Below are positions 53,055-61,285 of a stretch of DNA of 64,000 nucleotides, piece after piece. Source of the DNA: Alphaproteobacteria bacterium (GTDB lineage Bacteria; Pseudomonadota; Alphaproteobacteria; GCA-2731375). The notes under the pieces were generated by a model. It saw only the letters and a program-made list of their open reading frames with translations. It was not told the DNA's origin and made no database searches. The position numbers and the translations under genes are program-made. The stretch is from the NCBI GenBank assembly GCA_016776605.1, contig JADHTB010000017.1:1-64000 (forward strand). Reading direction: 5' to 3'. Position 1 is the stretch's first letter, and every line of letters starts with the position of its first letter.

Positions 53055-54131
53055 TTAGCGGGGCAGAATGCCTTCCGCCTGATACTGCTCCAACAGCTCG
53101 ATCAGCATGTCTTCCGTATCGATGCAGTCCTGAAAGCCGTGTTGCCGCAATTTGATGGTGCTGACCACCACGGGAGCCGGATTTTTGCCGGCGGCGAAAT
53201 TGAAATCGGCGAACTGCCAGGATTGTCCGACCAGCTTCTCATAGGGGACGGGGCGCAAATTATGCTGCTTGGCGATCGCCTCCCAGATATGCGCCTTGGC
53301 TGGCATGACATCTTGCAGGCGCATGGGCTCGGGCTGCCCCATCTGCATGCCGAAATGGCGGGCCAATGTGGGCCATAGACCGGGAAAGGTTATGTTGTCG
53401 CCATTGGTGATATTGAAAATTTCGTCCCTGGCGCCCCCTGCCCCCGTCGCCCAGTCGAGCGCGCGGGCGATCAGCCGGGTATCAATGGCCTCGGTCACAT
53501 AGGCGCCGCCGCCCGGATGGCACAACGGCAGGCCTTCGGCCCGGCGGATCACGGCGTACACCGCCATGGCCAGCAGGATATTCAGCGGCGCGTCCAGGGC
53601 AAAACCGAAAATCGTCTGGGGCCGCCAGATAGTCCAGCTCCACGCCTTGCCCTTTTGCTGATCCTTCACGAAATCTTCCTGGTACCAGTAGAAGTTTTCG
53701 TGATCGTTGCGGGCCCAGCGCTCCCGCGCCGGCACGGGCGGTGGCCGCAGATGGGCGCCATAGGCCTTGGTGCCCTGGAACAGGGATATGTGCGCCAGGT
53801 TTTTGGCCACGGCATCAAGCGGCCGCAGGGCGTTCTGCAACATCGCCAGATTGGTTTGCATCTGCGCCTTGGCCCGCCAGCCGCGGATCACGTCTTCCTC
53901 TTCATACAGGGCGGTGTAGATAATGTGGGTGGTGTCCGGCAATTCGCCCAGGGTTCTTTCGCAGGCGGCCTTATCGGTCAGATCCAGGGCGATAAAGCGG
54001 CCGCCATGAGCAAAGGCCGGTGGGCGGCGGGACAGCGCCACCACGTTCCAATCGGGCAGGGCATCGAAATGCCGCAACGCCGCGCCGCCGACCAGGCCCG
54101 AGGGGCCAAAGATGACGATATTTCCACTCAT
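53055..54131 (-). CDS. PRISE-like atypical SDR (progesterone 5-beta-reductase/iridoid synthase group)
   Basis: The 358-residue protein has the Rossmann loop IFGPSGLVGGAALRH at residues 7-21, the later SLFQGTKAYGAHL, where the lysine corresponds to the conserved PRISE region, and WSWTIWRPQTIFGFA. The family reduces enones or acts on related carbonyl compounds in plants; bacterial members are mostly uncharacterised. The ATG at 54131 lacks a strong ribosome site; ATG 54149 would add six residues. It is divergent from the VOC gene across 99 nt. Confidence 0.83.
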   Translation of the reverse strand: MSGNIVIFGPSGLVGGAALRHFDALPDWNVVALSRRPPAFAHGGRFIALDLTDKAACERTLGELPDTTHIIYTALYEEEDVIRGWRAKAQMQTNLAMLQNALRPLDAVAKNLAHISLFQGTKAYGAHLRPPPVPARERWARNDHENFYWYQEDFVKDQQKGKAWSWTIWRPQTIFGFALDAPLNILLAMAVYAVIRRAEGLPLCHPGGGAYVTEAIDTRLIARALDWATGAGGARDEIFNITNGDNITFPGLWPTLARHFGMQMGQPEPMRLQDVMPAKAHIWEAIAKQHNLRPVPYEKLVGQSWQFADFNFAAGKNPAPVVVSTIKLRQHGFQDCIDTEDMLIELLEQYQAEGILPR

Positions 54132-54230
54132 AATTCTGTACCATTGCAACCCAACCCGAGAGGCGGGCAGAATAGGGCCCTGGTTTGTCCAGGGTCAACG
54201 GGCGAACATGAAATGGGAGGATAGATCGAG

Positions 54231-54758
54231 ATGAGCCGTCTTTTCGGATCACTGCGCCAGATGGGCTATGTGGTGAAGGATATCGATGCCGCCATGCGCC
54301 ATTGGATCGACGTTTGTCAGATTGGGCCGTGGTTCTATGTGGACAAGCTGGTGGTCCAGGACTTCACCTACAAAGGGCAACCGAGCGATCCGCACCTGTC
54401 CATCGCCCTGGCCAATTCCGGCGACGTGCAGCTGGAATTGATCCAGCAGCGGGATGACAGCCCCACCCTGTACCAGGATTTCCTGAACGCTGGTAACGAA
54501 GGCCTGCAACATTTTTCCACCTGGCCGGAGAACTACCAGGAAATCTACAGGGAGGCCCTGGCCGCCGGTTATACCGTGGGCCAGGAGGCTGACAGTCCCC
54601 GCGGCCCCTTCGTCTATTTTGAACAGGAAGGCCATCCGGGCACGGTCATCGAAATGGCTGAAATGACCGAAGGCCGGCGGCGCATCTTCGATGGCGTGCG
54701 GGAAGCGGCGGTTGATTGGGACGGCAGCGACCCAATCCGGGAGCGCTGGCCGAGCTAG
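54231..54758 (+). CDS. VOC-family protein (methylmalonyl-CoA epimerase-like fold)
   Basis: The 175-residue protein has VOC fold marks: LRQMGYVVKDIDAAMRHWIDV, a long strand VQLELIQQRDDSPTLYQDF, GLQHFSTWPENYQEI with the metal histidine, and GTVIEMAEMTEG with the glutamate ligand. The combination resembles VOC proteins in lactoylglutathione lyase and epimerase-like subgroups, but function is open. GGGAGGATAGATCGAG precedes the ATG. Its TAG stop (54756-54758) is the first codon of the repeat TAGAGCATTTTCA. Confidence 0.85.
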   Translation: MSRLFGSLRQMGYVVKDIDAAMRHWIDVCQIGPWFYVDKLVVQDFTYKGQPSDPHLSIALANSGDVQLELIQQRDDSPTLYQDFLNAGNEGLQHFSTWPENYQEIYREALAAGYTVGQEADSPRGPFVYFEQEGHPGTVIEMAEMTEGRRRIFDGVREAAVDWDGSDPIRERWPS

Positions 54759-54765
54759 AGCATTT

Positions 54766-55053
54766 TCAACATTCACCGGGTCCTTGGGAATTTAGTCCCT
54801 GGAAATCGAGTCCCTGGGTCAGGGATTTGCGGAAGCGGCGGTCCCGTTTCAGGTGCCATTCACGGCTCATGGCCGGGCCACGGGTCAGGTAACGTTCGGC
54901 GTATAGCAACACCCAGGCGCGGCCACGGGTACTGCGCGCGCCGGTGCCGTCGTTGTGCCGGGCCAAGCGGCGGTCCAGATCGTTGGTCCAGCCCACATAG
55001 GTGCGGTAGCCAGAACCATCGCGGCTGCCTAGGATATAAACGAAACACGCCAT
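54766..55053 (-). CDS. GIY-YIG nuclease domain protein
   Basis: The 95-residue protein has the GIY-YIG core: VYILGSRDGSGYRTYVGWTNDLDRRLARHN, with the catalytic arginine, and later EREWHLKRDRRFR-like basic helix (SREWHLKRDRRF). The size is typical for the small UPF0213/YhbQ branch of structure-selective nucleases. The C-terminal tail (GLDFQGLNSQGPGEC) is unusual. It converges with the VOC gene at a 7-nt gap and diverges from the MetE-like gene by 36 nt. Confidence 0.87.
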   Translation of the reverse strand: MACFVYILGSRDGSGYRTYVGWTNDLDRRLARHNDGTGARSTRGRAWVLLYAERYLTRGPAMSREWHLKRDRRFRKSLTQGLDFQGLNSQGPGEC

Positions 55054-55089
55054 CCCGGCGCCTTATATACGATATTGGGAATCTACGGA

Positions 55090-56256
55090 ATGCATAGAAG
55101 CGACGGACGTATCCTGACCACCCACGCAGGCAGCCTGCCGCGACCGCCCGAGCTGGTGAAGATGTTTTCCCAGCGGGTCCATGGCGACGCCGTGGATGCG
55201 GCAAAAATGGCGGCGGCGATCGAGGACGCCACCAACTGGGTGCTGCCCAAGCAACTGGAAGCCGGCATCGATATTCCCAATAACGGCGAGCAGCCACGGG
55301 ATGCCTTTTTCCTGTATGTGCGCCATCGCATGAGTGGCTTCGCCGGCCTGGGCAAGCGGCAGCCCCAGGCGGATTTGTTGCGCTACCCCGCGTTTCTGGC
55401 CCTGCGCCAAAGTCAGCAGGCCGACAAGATCGCGGTTACCAATTTCGAAGTGCCGGCGGTGGTGGACGCGGTGCGTTACCTGGACCCGGCCTTCGTCGAG
55501 ACCGAATGTAGCGATTTCCGCCGTATTCTGACCGCCAGGGCGCCGCAGGTGAAGGATGCCTTTATTACCGCGCCATCGCCGGGCATCATCGCCGCCGCCG
55601 TGCCGAATGAGTATTATGACAGCTTCGATAGATACCTGGATGCCCTGGCCACGGCCCTGCGCGTTGAATATGAGGCCATCGTGGCCCACGGCTTCACCCT
55701 GCAACTGGACTGTCCCGACCTGGCCCTGGAGCGGCATATCACCTATGCCGACCGGCCCCTTTCTGATTTCATTGAATTCGTCGAAAGCGTGATCGACGCC
55801 ATCAACCGCAGCCTGGTGAATGTGCCGCGCGAGGCCGTACGCCTGCATGTCTGTTGGGGCAATTATGAAGGCCCGCACGATATGGACGTGCCCCTGGCTG
55901 ATATCCTGCCAACCATCCTGCAGGCGAATGTGGGCGGCTTTGTCCTGCCCTTCGCCAATCCCCGCCACGCTCACGAATATAAGGTGTTCGAGAGCGGCCC
56001 CCTGGCCGATGATCAGATACTGGTGGCCGGTGTCATCGACACCACCACCAACTATATCGAACATCCGGAAACCGTGGCCGACCGGATAGAGCGGATCGCC
56101 CAGGCGTTGGGCGATCCCAGCCGCCTGCTGGCCGGCACCGACTGTGGTTTTGACACCTCCGCCGGCATGGGCAAGGTCGCCGAGGACGTGGTTTGGGCCA
56201 AACTGGCCGCCCTGTCGGAAGGCGCTAAACTGGCCAGCGAGCGGCTGTTTCGTTAG
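55090..56256 (+). CDS. Cobalamin-independent methionine synthase-like protein (MetE C-terminal domain family)
   Basis: The 388-residue TIM-barrel protein has the opening RILTTHAGSLPRPPEL, LQLDCPDLAL, HVCWGNYEGPHDMDVPLADI with histidine and cysteine zinc ligands, and the C-terminal GTDCGFDTSAG that supplies another cysteine. These are the zinc and methyl-donor motifs of the MetE C-terminal domain; the N-terminal half of full MetE is absent, as in many short homologues. It may transfer a methyl group from an unknown donor, or cleave a related carbon-sulfur compound. ATG 55090 is used; TTG 55075 would add five residues. Confidence 0.83.
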   Translation: MHRSDGRILTTHAGSLPRPPELVKMFSQRVHGDAVDAAKMAAAIEDATNWVLPKQLEAGIDIPNNGEQPRDAFFLYVRHRMSGFAGLGKRQPQADLLRYPAFLALRQSQQADKIAVTNFEVPAVVDAVRYLDPAFVETECSDFRRILTARAPQVKDAFITAPSPGIIAAAVPNEYYDSFDRYLDALATALRVEYEAIVAHGFTLQLDCPDLALERHITYADRPLSDFIEFVESVIDAINRSLVNVPREAVRLHVCWGNYEGPHDMDVPLADILPTILQANVGGFVLPFANPRHAHEYKVFESGPLADDQILVAGVIDTTTNYIEHPETVADRIERIAQALGDPSRLLAGTDCGFDTSAGMGKVAEDVVWAKLAALSEGAKLASERLFR

Positions 56257-56275
56257 GCCACTACTGAAAATTGCT

Positions 56276-57346
56276 CTAAATCAGCCGCTGTTCCAAGGCT
56301 TTATGCCGGATGGCTTTCTGTAATTTTTCGAAGGCCCGCACTTCGATCTGACGGACCCTCTCGCGGCTGATATTGAAATCGGTGGAGAGCTCTTCCAGGG
56401 TTTTCGGATCGTCCCTCAGGCGCCGTTCGGTGATGATGTGGCGTTCCCGCTCGTTCAGATCACCCATGGCGCCCAGCAACAGGGCGCGGCGTTTCTGCAG
56501 CTCGTCCGTTTCCGCCAGCTCGGTTTCCTGGTCGATACTGTCATCGACCAACCAGTCCTGCCACTCCCCGCCCTCGCCTTCCGACCGCAGGGGTGCGTTC
56601 AGGGAATTGTCCGGCCCGGCCAGGCGTCGATTCATGGAAACCACATCTTTTTCCGGCACATTCAGGGTCGTGGCGATCTTTTCCACCTGATCGGGGGTCA
56701 TATCGCCTTCATCGATGGCCTGAATCTGCCCCTTCAGCTTACGCAGCTTGAAAAACAGCTTTTTCTGCGCCGCCGTGGTGCCGATCTTGACCAGGGACCA
56801 GGACCGCAGAATATATTCCTGAATATTGGCCCGGATCCACCACATGGCGTAGGTCGCCAGACGAAAGCCGCGCTCCGGCTCAAACCGTTTGACCGCCTGC
56901 ATCAGGCCGATATTGCCTTCCGCGATCAGTTCCGCCACCGGCAGGCCATAACCGCGGTAACCCATGGCGATCTTGGCCACTAGACGCAAATGAGAGGTGA
57001 CCATTTTGTGGGCGGCATCACGATCATCGTGGTCCCGCCAGGCCTTGGCCAGCATGTATTCCTCTTCATGAGGCAGCATGGGATATTTGCGGATATCCTG
57101 CAGATAGCGCGACAGGCTGGCCTCGGGCGTCGGCGCCGGTATGCCGGCAATCGGCGCACGGGCGCTCTTTTTCGGAACCGCGGCCTTGGCGGTATCCTCC
57201 AGCACGGCCACATCCGCCATCTTGGCGTCAGCCCGCGCCTTCGCAGCCGCTTTGGTGCTAGTTCTCGCGCCAGTTTTCGCGCTGGCCCCGGTCTTAGCCT
57301 TGGCGCCGGATTTGCCGCTATTTGCTTTTGTTTTGCTCGCTACCAT
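56276..57346 (-). CDS. rpoH: RNA polymerase sigma-32 factor with a basic N-terminal extension
   Basis: The 356-residue sigma factor has the RpoH box and regions 2.1-2.4 (HLRLVAKIAMGYRGYGLPVAEL, FEPERGFRLATYAMWWIRANIQEYILRSW) with KLFFKLRKLKGQ. Region 4 ends in SRERVRQIEVRAFEKL with the helix-turn-helix. It directs heat-shock genes. The last residues KAIRHKALEQRLI end at a TAG stop within a TAGAGCAATTTTC repeat. RpoH is usually near 290-300 residues; here about 60-75 extra residues rich in Lys, Ala, Thr and Ser precede the conserved part. ATG 57346 is used; a start at 57367 would add seven residues. Confidence 0.93.
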   Translation of the reverse strand: MVASKTKANSGKSGAKAKTGASAKTGARTSTKAAAKARADAKMADVAVLEDTAKAAVPKKSARAPIAGIPAPTPEASLSRYLQDIRKYPMLPHEEEYMLAKAWRDHDDRDAAHKMVTSHLRLVAKIAMGYRGYGLPVAELIAEGNIGLMQAVKRFEPERGFRLATYAMWWIRANIQEYILRSWSLVKIGTTAAQKKLFFKLRKLKGQIQAIDEGDMTPDQVEKIATTLNVPEKDVVSMNRRLAGPDNSLNAPLRSEGEGGEWQDWLVDDSIDQETELAETDELQKRRALLLGAMGDLNERERHIITERRLRDDPKTLEELSTDFNISRERVRQIEVRAFEKLQKAIRHKALEQRLI

Positions 57347-57507
57347 GGCTCCACCATGCGCTGGCAAGGCCAGCGTATCTCTGTGATTTCAATTCACGGT
57401 CTGATTGGATACAGCCCGTATGTTACCAAAATGCAACAGTTATGTCAAGAGAATCCCGTCGAATGACGGTCGTCAGACGTGCCCCGCCCTCACCCATTCA
57501 AGCACTA

Positions 57508-58512
57508 TTATAGTTGCTGGAAAAGTGCCACCAGCGCCTGCATGTCATGTGGGAGCGGGCTGTGAAAAATCAAGTCCCGCCCGTCCATGGGGTGGCGAAA
57601 ACCAAGTTCCACCGCGTGCAATGCCTGACGCCTGAAGTCCCCGATAGCCTGACGCAGATCGTCTCCGAAATCGGCGCCACGGCCACGCCGCGCGCCGCCG
57701 TACAAGGGATCGCCCATGACCGGGTGGCCGATGGATGACAGATGCACGCGGATCTGGTGCGTGCGGCCGGTTTCCAGGCGGCAATCAAGCAGACTGGCGG
57801 TGGGTCTGGCAACCTGCCCATAGGCTTCAACCTGGGTGTAGTGGGTCACCGCCGGCTTGCCGCCCCGGGTCACCACGGCCATTTTTTTTCGGTTGTTGGT
57901 ATCGCGGCCGATATTGCCTTCGATCCGGCCGCCGCCTTGCCGGGGCCGGCCCCAGACCAGGGCGCGGTAACAGCGCTGTATATCGTGGTGGACGAACAGC
58001 GCGCTTAACCCGGCGTGCGCGGCATCATGCTTGGCCGCCACCAACAGGCCCGAGGTATCCTTATCCAGGCGATGCACGATACCGGGACGGCGCACCCCAC
58101 CCACCCCCGACAGGCTGGCGCCGCAATGGGCCAGCAGGGCGTTGACCAGGGTGTGGTCCGGATTGCCAGGCGCGGGATGCACGACCAGGCCGGCCGGTTT
58201 GTCGATCACGATCAAATGCTCGTCCTCGAATACGATGGTCAGGTCCATGGCCTGTGGCTTGGGCACCGCCTCTTCCGCGGGCGGTACCCGCAGCTCAATA
58301 AGCTCGCCGGGTTTGACCCGGTACGAGGCCTCGGTTACCGTCCGCATGTCGCCGGTTTGGCCGATGCACACCTGTCCGGCTTCGATCAAGGCCTTGATGC
58401 GCACGCGGGACAGGCCGTCGATGGCCTGGCTGAGCAGGCGGTCTAAACGCTCGCGGGCCGCCTCTGGCCCAACCACAATATTGTGTTCTTCTATTTTCGG
58501 ATTTTCGCCCAT
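57508..58512 (-). CDS. rluD: RluA/RluD-family 23S rRNA pseudouridine synthase
   Basis: The 334-residue protein has an N-terminal S4-like RNA-binding domain (RLDRLLSQAIDGLSRVRIKALIEAGQV) and the synthase domain with IVIDKPAGLVVHPAPG and the catalytic aspartate in HRLDKDTSGLLV (about 147). It ends with ETGRTHQIRVHLSSIGHPVMGDPLYGG. It modifies uridines in 23S rRNA helix 69 if RluD-specific. The ATG at 58512 shares the tetranucleotide CATG with the start of the divergent gene at 58511, and both lack strong ribosome sites. Downstream regions read stop at 57508. Confidence 0.92.
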   Translation of the reverse strand: MGENPKIEEHNIVVGPEAARERLDRLLSQAIDGLSRVRIKALIEAGQVCIGQTGDMRTVTEASYRVKPGELIELRVPPAEEAVPKPQAMDLTIVFEDEHLIVIDKPAGLVVHPAPGNPDHTLVNALLAHCGASLSGVGGVRRPGIVHRLDKDTSGLLVAAKHDAAHAGLSALFVHHDIQRCYRALVWGRPRQGGGRIEGNIGRDTNNRKKMAVVTRGGKPAVTHYTQVEAYGQVARPTASLLDCRLETGRTHQIRVHLSSIGHPVMGDPLYGGARRGRGADFGDDLRQAIGDFRRQALHAVELGFRHPMDGRDLIFHSPLPHDMQALVALFQQL

Positions 58513-58837
58513 GACCCAACACTGGACCGAGAATAGCACCCGGCTCAAGCTTCTCGTGGGCGTGATGACCACTTTGTTGGTTATCGGCTTGATTTTGCTG
58601 GTCGTTGGCATTGCCCGGACATCCAAGGAATTAAGCGATCAAAGCGCTCAATTGACAGCCAAGATGAGCGATGTACCCATAAAATTGGCGCCAGGCGATA
58701 GCTTGATCGACCTGACTGCGGACAATGGCCGCTTGTATCTGGCCATTCGCCACCAGAACGGCGGGCAGTCCGTCGTGGTACTTGATAGCAAAACCGGCGA
58801 ACGGTTGGGCCAGCTAAATCTGGAAACAACTCAATGA
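58511..58837 (+). CDS. Small membrane protein, probable DUF6476-like
   Basis: The 108-residue protein has one hydrophobic helix at about residues 13-35 (LKLLVGVMTTLLVIGLILLV) and a short polar C-terminal part. It starts MTQHWTENSTR and ends GERLGQLNLETTQ. From memory this arrangement next to rluD is conserved in alphaproteobacteria as a small protein of unknown function (a DUF6476-like annotation), and its C-terminal repeats suggest a periplasmic beta-rich domain of about 70 residues. It overlaps the JAMM gene start by 4 nt (ATGA, 58834-58837), so the two are coupled. Confidence 0.72.
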   Translation: MTQHWTENSTRLKLLVGVMTTLLVIGLILLVVGIARTSKELSDQSAQLTAKMSDVPIKLAPGDSLIDLTADNGRLYLAIRHQNGGQSVVVLDSKTGERLGQLNLETTQ

Positions 58838-59283
58838 TCGCGCCGCCCGGGATCGTGCTGACCGGGATCGTGCTGCCCGGCGCCCCGCGTGCGGCGATCG
58901 CCGCCCATGTGGCAGCCGACTACCCCCATGAAGCCTGCGGTCTGTTGTTGGGCCGGCGGCATAGCGAACACACGCTGATATCCCAGGCCGTGGCCTCCCC
59001 CAATTTGGCGGATGACCCCGGCCACCGGTTTGAAATTGACCCTGGCCTGCGGCTGCGCCTGCAAAAGGCCGCCCGCGATGGGCAGGACGAGGTTCTGGGT
59101 CATTATCATTCCCATCCTGACGGCCCTGCCCGGCCCTCGGCCACCGACCGCGCCGGCATTTATGAAGTGGATCTGGTCTGGTTGATCGCGGCGGTGACCC
59201 AGGCAGGTCTGCAAGATATCGCCGCCTTTATGCCCTGGGCCGATTGTGGTGGCTTTGATGACATAGAATTGAACGAGACATAA
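58834..59283 (+). CDS. JAMM/MPN+ metalloprotease (Mov34-like)
   Basis: The 149-residue protein contains the complete JAMM zinc motif: Glu33, then His92-S-His94, seven residues, Ser102-AT-Asp105 (HxHx7SxxD). It is therefore predicted to be an active isopeptidase-like or RadC/CysO-protein-cleaving type enzyme. In bacteria such proteins often remove sulfur-carrier or ubiquitin-like tails (ThiS/MoaD-like), but no ubiquitin-like or E1 gene is in this window. It is translationally coupled to the membrane protein gene and followed by ltaE after 9 nt. Confidence 0.88.
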   Translation: MIAPPGIVLTGIVLPGAPRAAIAAHVAADYPHEACGLLLGRRHSEHTLISQAVASPNLADDPGHRFEIDPGLRLRLQKAARDGQDEVLGHYHSHPDGPARPSATDRAGIYEVDLVWLIAAVTQAGLQDIAAFMPWADCGGFDDIELNET

Positions 59284-59292
59284 GGATGCCGG

Positions 59293-60333
59293 ATGAATTT
59301 TTCCTCTGACAATGCCGCCGGCGTGTCGCCACAAATCATGGCGGCCCTGGCCGCCGCCAACCAAGGCCACGCCATGGCCTACGGCGCGGATAGCGTGACC
59401 AAGGCGGCCGAGGCGGCCTTTACCGAGTTGTTCGAGCGGGAGCTGGCGATCTTTCCCGTTGCCACCGGCACGGCGGCCAACGCCCTGGCCCTGTCCGCGC
59501 TGACGCCGCCCTGGGGCCAGACCTATTGCCATCGCAACGCCCATATCGAGGAAGACGAGGCCGGCGCGCCGGAGTTGTTCTCGGGCGGCGCCAAGCTGGC
59601 TCTGCTGGACGGCGAACATGGCAAAATCGCGGCGGAAACATTGACTGCCGCCGTCGCCACCGCCGGCTTTGGCGTACAGCATCATTCCCAGCCCAGCGCC
59701 CTGTCGCTGACCCAGGCAACCGAGGCCGGCACGGTTTACCAACCCGGCGAGATCGCCGCCCTGGCGGCCATCGCCCACGCAGCGGGTCTGTCCGTGCATA
59801 TGGATGGTGCGCGTTTTGGCAATGCCCTGGCCCATCTGGGTTGCAGCCCGGCGGAGATGACCTGGAAGGCGGGCGTCGATGTGCTGTCCTTTGGCGCCAC
59901 CAAGAATGGCGCCATGGCGGCAGAGGCGGTGATCTTCTTCGACCCGGATGCGGCGGACGATTTCCTTTATCGGCGCAAACGCGGCGGCCATCTGTTTTCC
60001 AAGATGCGCTATTTATCGGCCCAACTGGTGGCATATCTGCGCGATGATCTGTGGCTGGAGAATGCCCGCCACGCCAACGCCTGTGCGGCAACATTCTCTC
60101 AAGGTCTGGCCGCGCTGGACGGTGCCCATCTGGTGCATCCGGTCCAGGCGAACGAGATATTCGTACATTTGCCGACCGCGGTTCTTGAAGCAATGGAAGC
60201 GGCCGGCGTCGGCTTTCACCGCTGGGGACCGGCGGGGGATGCGGATGGCGGCCGAGCGCGCTTCGTCTGCGCCTTCAATACTGAACAGGGTGATGTAGAC
60301 CGGGCGCTGCAAATCGCCCAAGATGCAGTCTGA
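59293..60333 (+). CDS. ltaE: Low-specificity L-threonine aldolase
   Basis: The 346-residue PLP enzyme has the N-terminal SDNAAGVSPQIM and HMDGARFGNAL, where the aspartate and arginine meet the cofactor, and the Schiff-base lysine Lys204 in SFGATKNGAMAAEA. It splits L-threonine or L-allo-threonine to glycine and acetaldehyde. Size and motifs match the family. It is in a run of plus-strand genes with the JAMM protease and the metallo-beta-lactamase-fold gene, 9 and 19 nt apart, so one operon is likely. Confidence 0.93.
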   Translation: MNFSSDNAAGVSPQIMAALAAANQGHAMAYGADSVTKAAEAAFTELFERELAIFPVATGTAANALALSALTPPWGQTYCHRNAHIEEDEAGAPELFSGGAKLALLDGEHGKIAAETLTAAVATAGFGVQHHSQPSALSLTQATEAGTVYQPGEIAALAAIAHAAGLSVHMDGARFGNALAHLGCSPAEMTWKAGVDVLSFGATKNGAMAAEAVIFFDPDAADDFLYRRKRGGHLFSKMRYLSAQLVAYLRDDLWLENARHANACAATFSQGLAALDGAHLVHPVQANEIFVHLPTAVLEAMEAAGVGFHRWGPAGDADGGRARFVCAFNTEQGDVDRALQIAQDAV

Positions 60334-60352
60334 ACAAAAAGGGAAGTTGATT

Positions 60353-61213
60353 ATGCAAGGTCGAATGATTGGCGATATCGCGGTGCGGCGCATCATGGAG
60401 TACGAAGGTCCGTTTTTGGCGCCAAGCGATATTTTCGCCGAGGCCACGCCGGAGGCCCTGGCCCCGCACCGCCATTGGCTGGAACCAAAAGCCCTGGATC
60501 CGGAGACCGGCAAGCTGATTTTCCCCTTCCAATCCTATTTGGTGAAAACCAAGCACCATACCATCCTGATTGATACCTGCATCGGCTGCGGCAAGACGAT
60601 TAAGCACCGGCCACAATGGGCCAACCGCACGGATCAGGCCTGGTTAAACAATTTGCGCGCCGCCGGCGTCCAGCCGGAAGCCATCGACTATGTCTTTTGC
60701 ACCCATCTGCACGTGGACCATGTCGGTTGGAACACCTCCTTGGTCGATGGCCGTTGGGTGCCGACATTCCCCAATGCCAAATACATCTTCGCCAAGGTTG
60801 AATACGCCGCCGCCGAGGCTGGCAATAATTCGATTTTTCGGGAAAGCGTGCTGCCGATCATGGAAGCCGGCCAGGCCCAGTTGGTGGAAACCGACTTCGC
60901 CCTGGACGATAATGTCTGGCTGCAATCGACGCCGGGGCATACCACCGGCCACGTGGCGGTTAACCTGGCCTCCAACGGGCACAGCGCGGTGATGTGCGGT
61001 GATCTGATCCATACACCGTTGCAATGCGCCCATCCGGAATGGAGCCCCCAGTTCGATCTGGACAAGGAACAGGCGCGTCAGACCCGGCGGCACTTTCTGG
61101 CCAGCAATGCCGAAGCCGGGCAAATGATACTAACGGCGCACTTCCCCTCCCCCTCCATCGGTCATGTGGTCGTCAAGGGCGATGCCTTCCAATTCAACTA
61201 CTTAGAGGCTTAA
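60353..61213 (+). CDS. Metallo-beta-lactamase-fold hydrolase
   Basis: The 286-residue protein has the metal motif THLHVDH at residues 117-123, followed by GHTTGHVAVNL with the next histidine, SAVMCGDLIHTP with the aspartate ligand and a final MILTAHFPSP with the last histidine. This set fits the lactonase or AttM/QqlR-like branch of MBL-fold hydrolases, but substrate is unknown. ATG 60353 follows GGGAAGTTGATT; an in-frame start at 60323 overlaps the ltaE end. A weak hairpin lies 5 nt after its stop. Confidence 0.9.
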   Translation: MQGRMIGDIAVRRIMEYEGPFLAPSDIFAEATPEALAPHRHWLEPKALDPETGKLIFPFQSYLVKTKHHTILIDTCIGCGKTIKHRPQWANRTDQAWLNNLRAAGVQPEAIDYVFCTHLHVDHVGWNTSLVDGRWVPTFPNAKYIFAKVEYAAAEAGNNSIFRESVLPIMEAGQAQLVETDFALDDNVWLQSTPGHTTGHVAVNLASNGHSAVMCGDLIHTPLQCAHPEWSPQFDLDKEQARQTRRHFLASNAEAGQMILTAHFPSPSIGHVVVKGDAFQFNYLEA

Positions 61214-61218
61214 TACCA

Positions 61219-61239
61219 AGCCGGACTTTCCATCCGGCT
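61219..61239 (+). terminator. Weak candidate terminator hairpin
   Basis: Stem AGCCGGA (61219-61225) / TCCGGCT (61233-61239), 7 bp with a 7-nt loop, just after the MBL-fold gene. No clear run of T follows, so termination activity is uncertain. Confidence 0.35.
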
Positions 61240-61285
61240 CGCCTCGTGCTGAAATGAGTTGAGTTCATAAGCTGGGAGGTCTGTG

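Noticed and set aside
58831..59991. A 386-codon minus-strand frame opposite the JAMM and ltaE genes
   Set aside because: It crosses two well-supported genes in antisense and lacks recognisable motifs.
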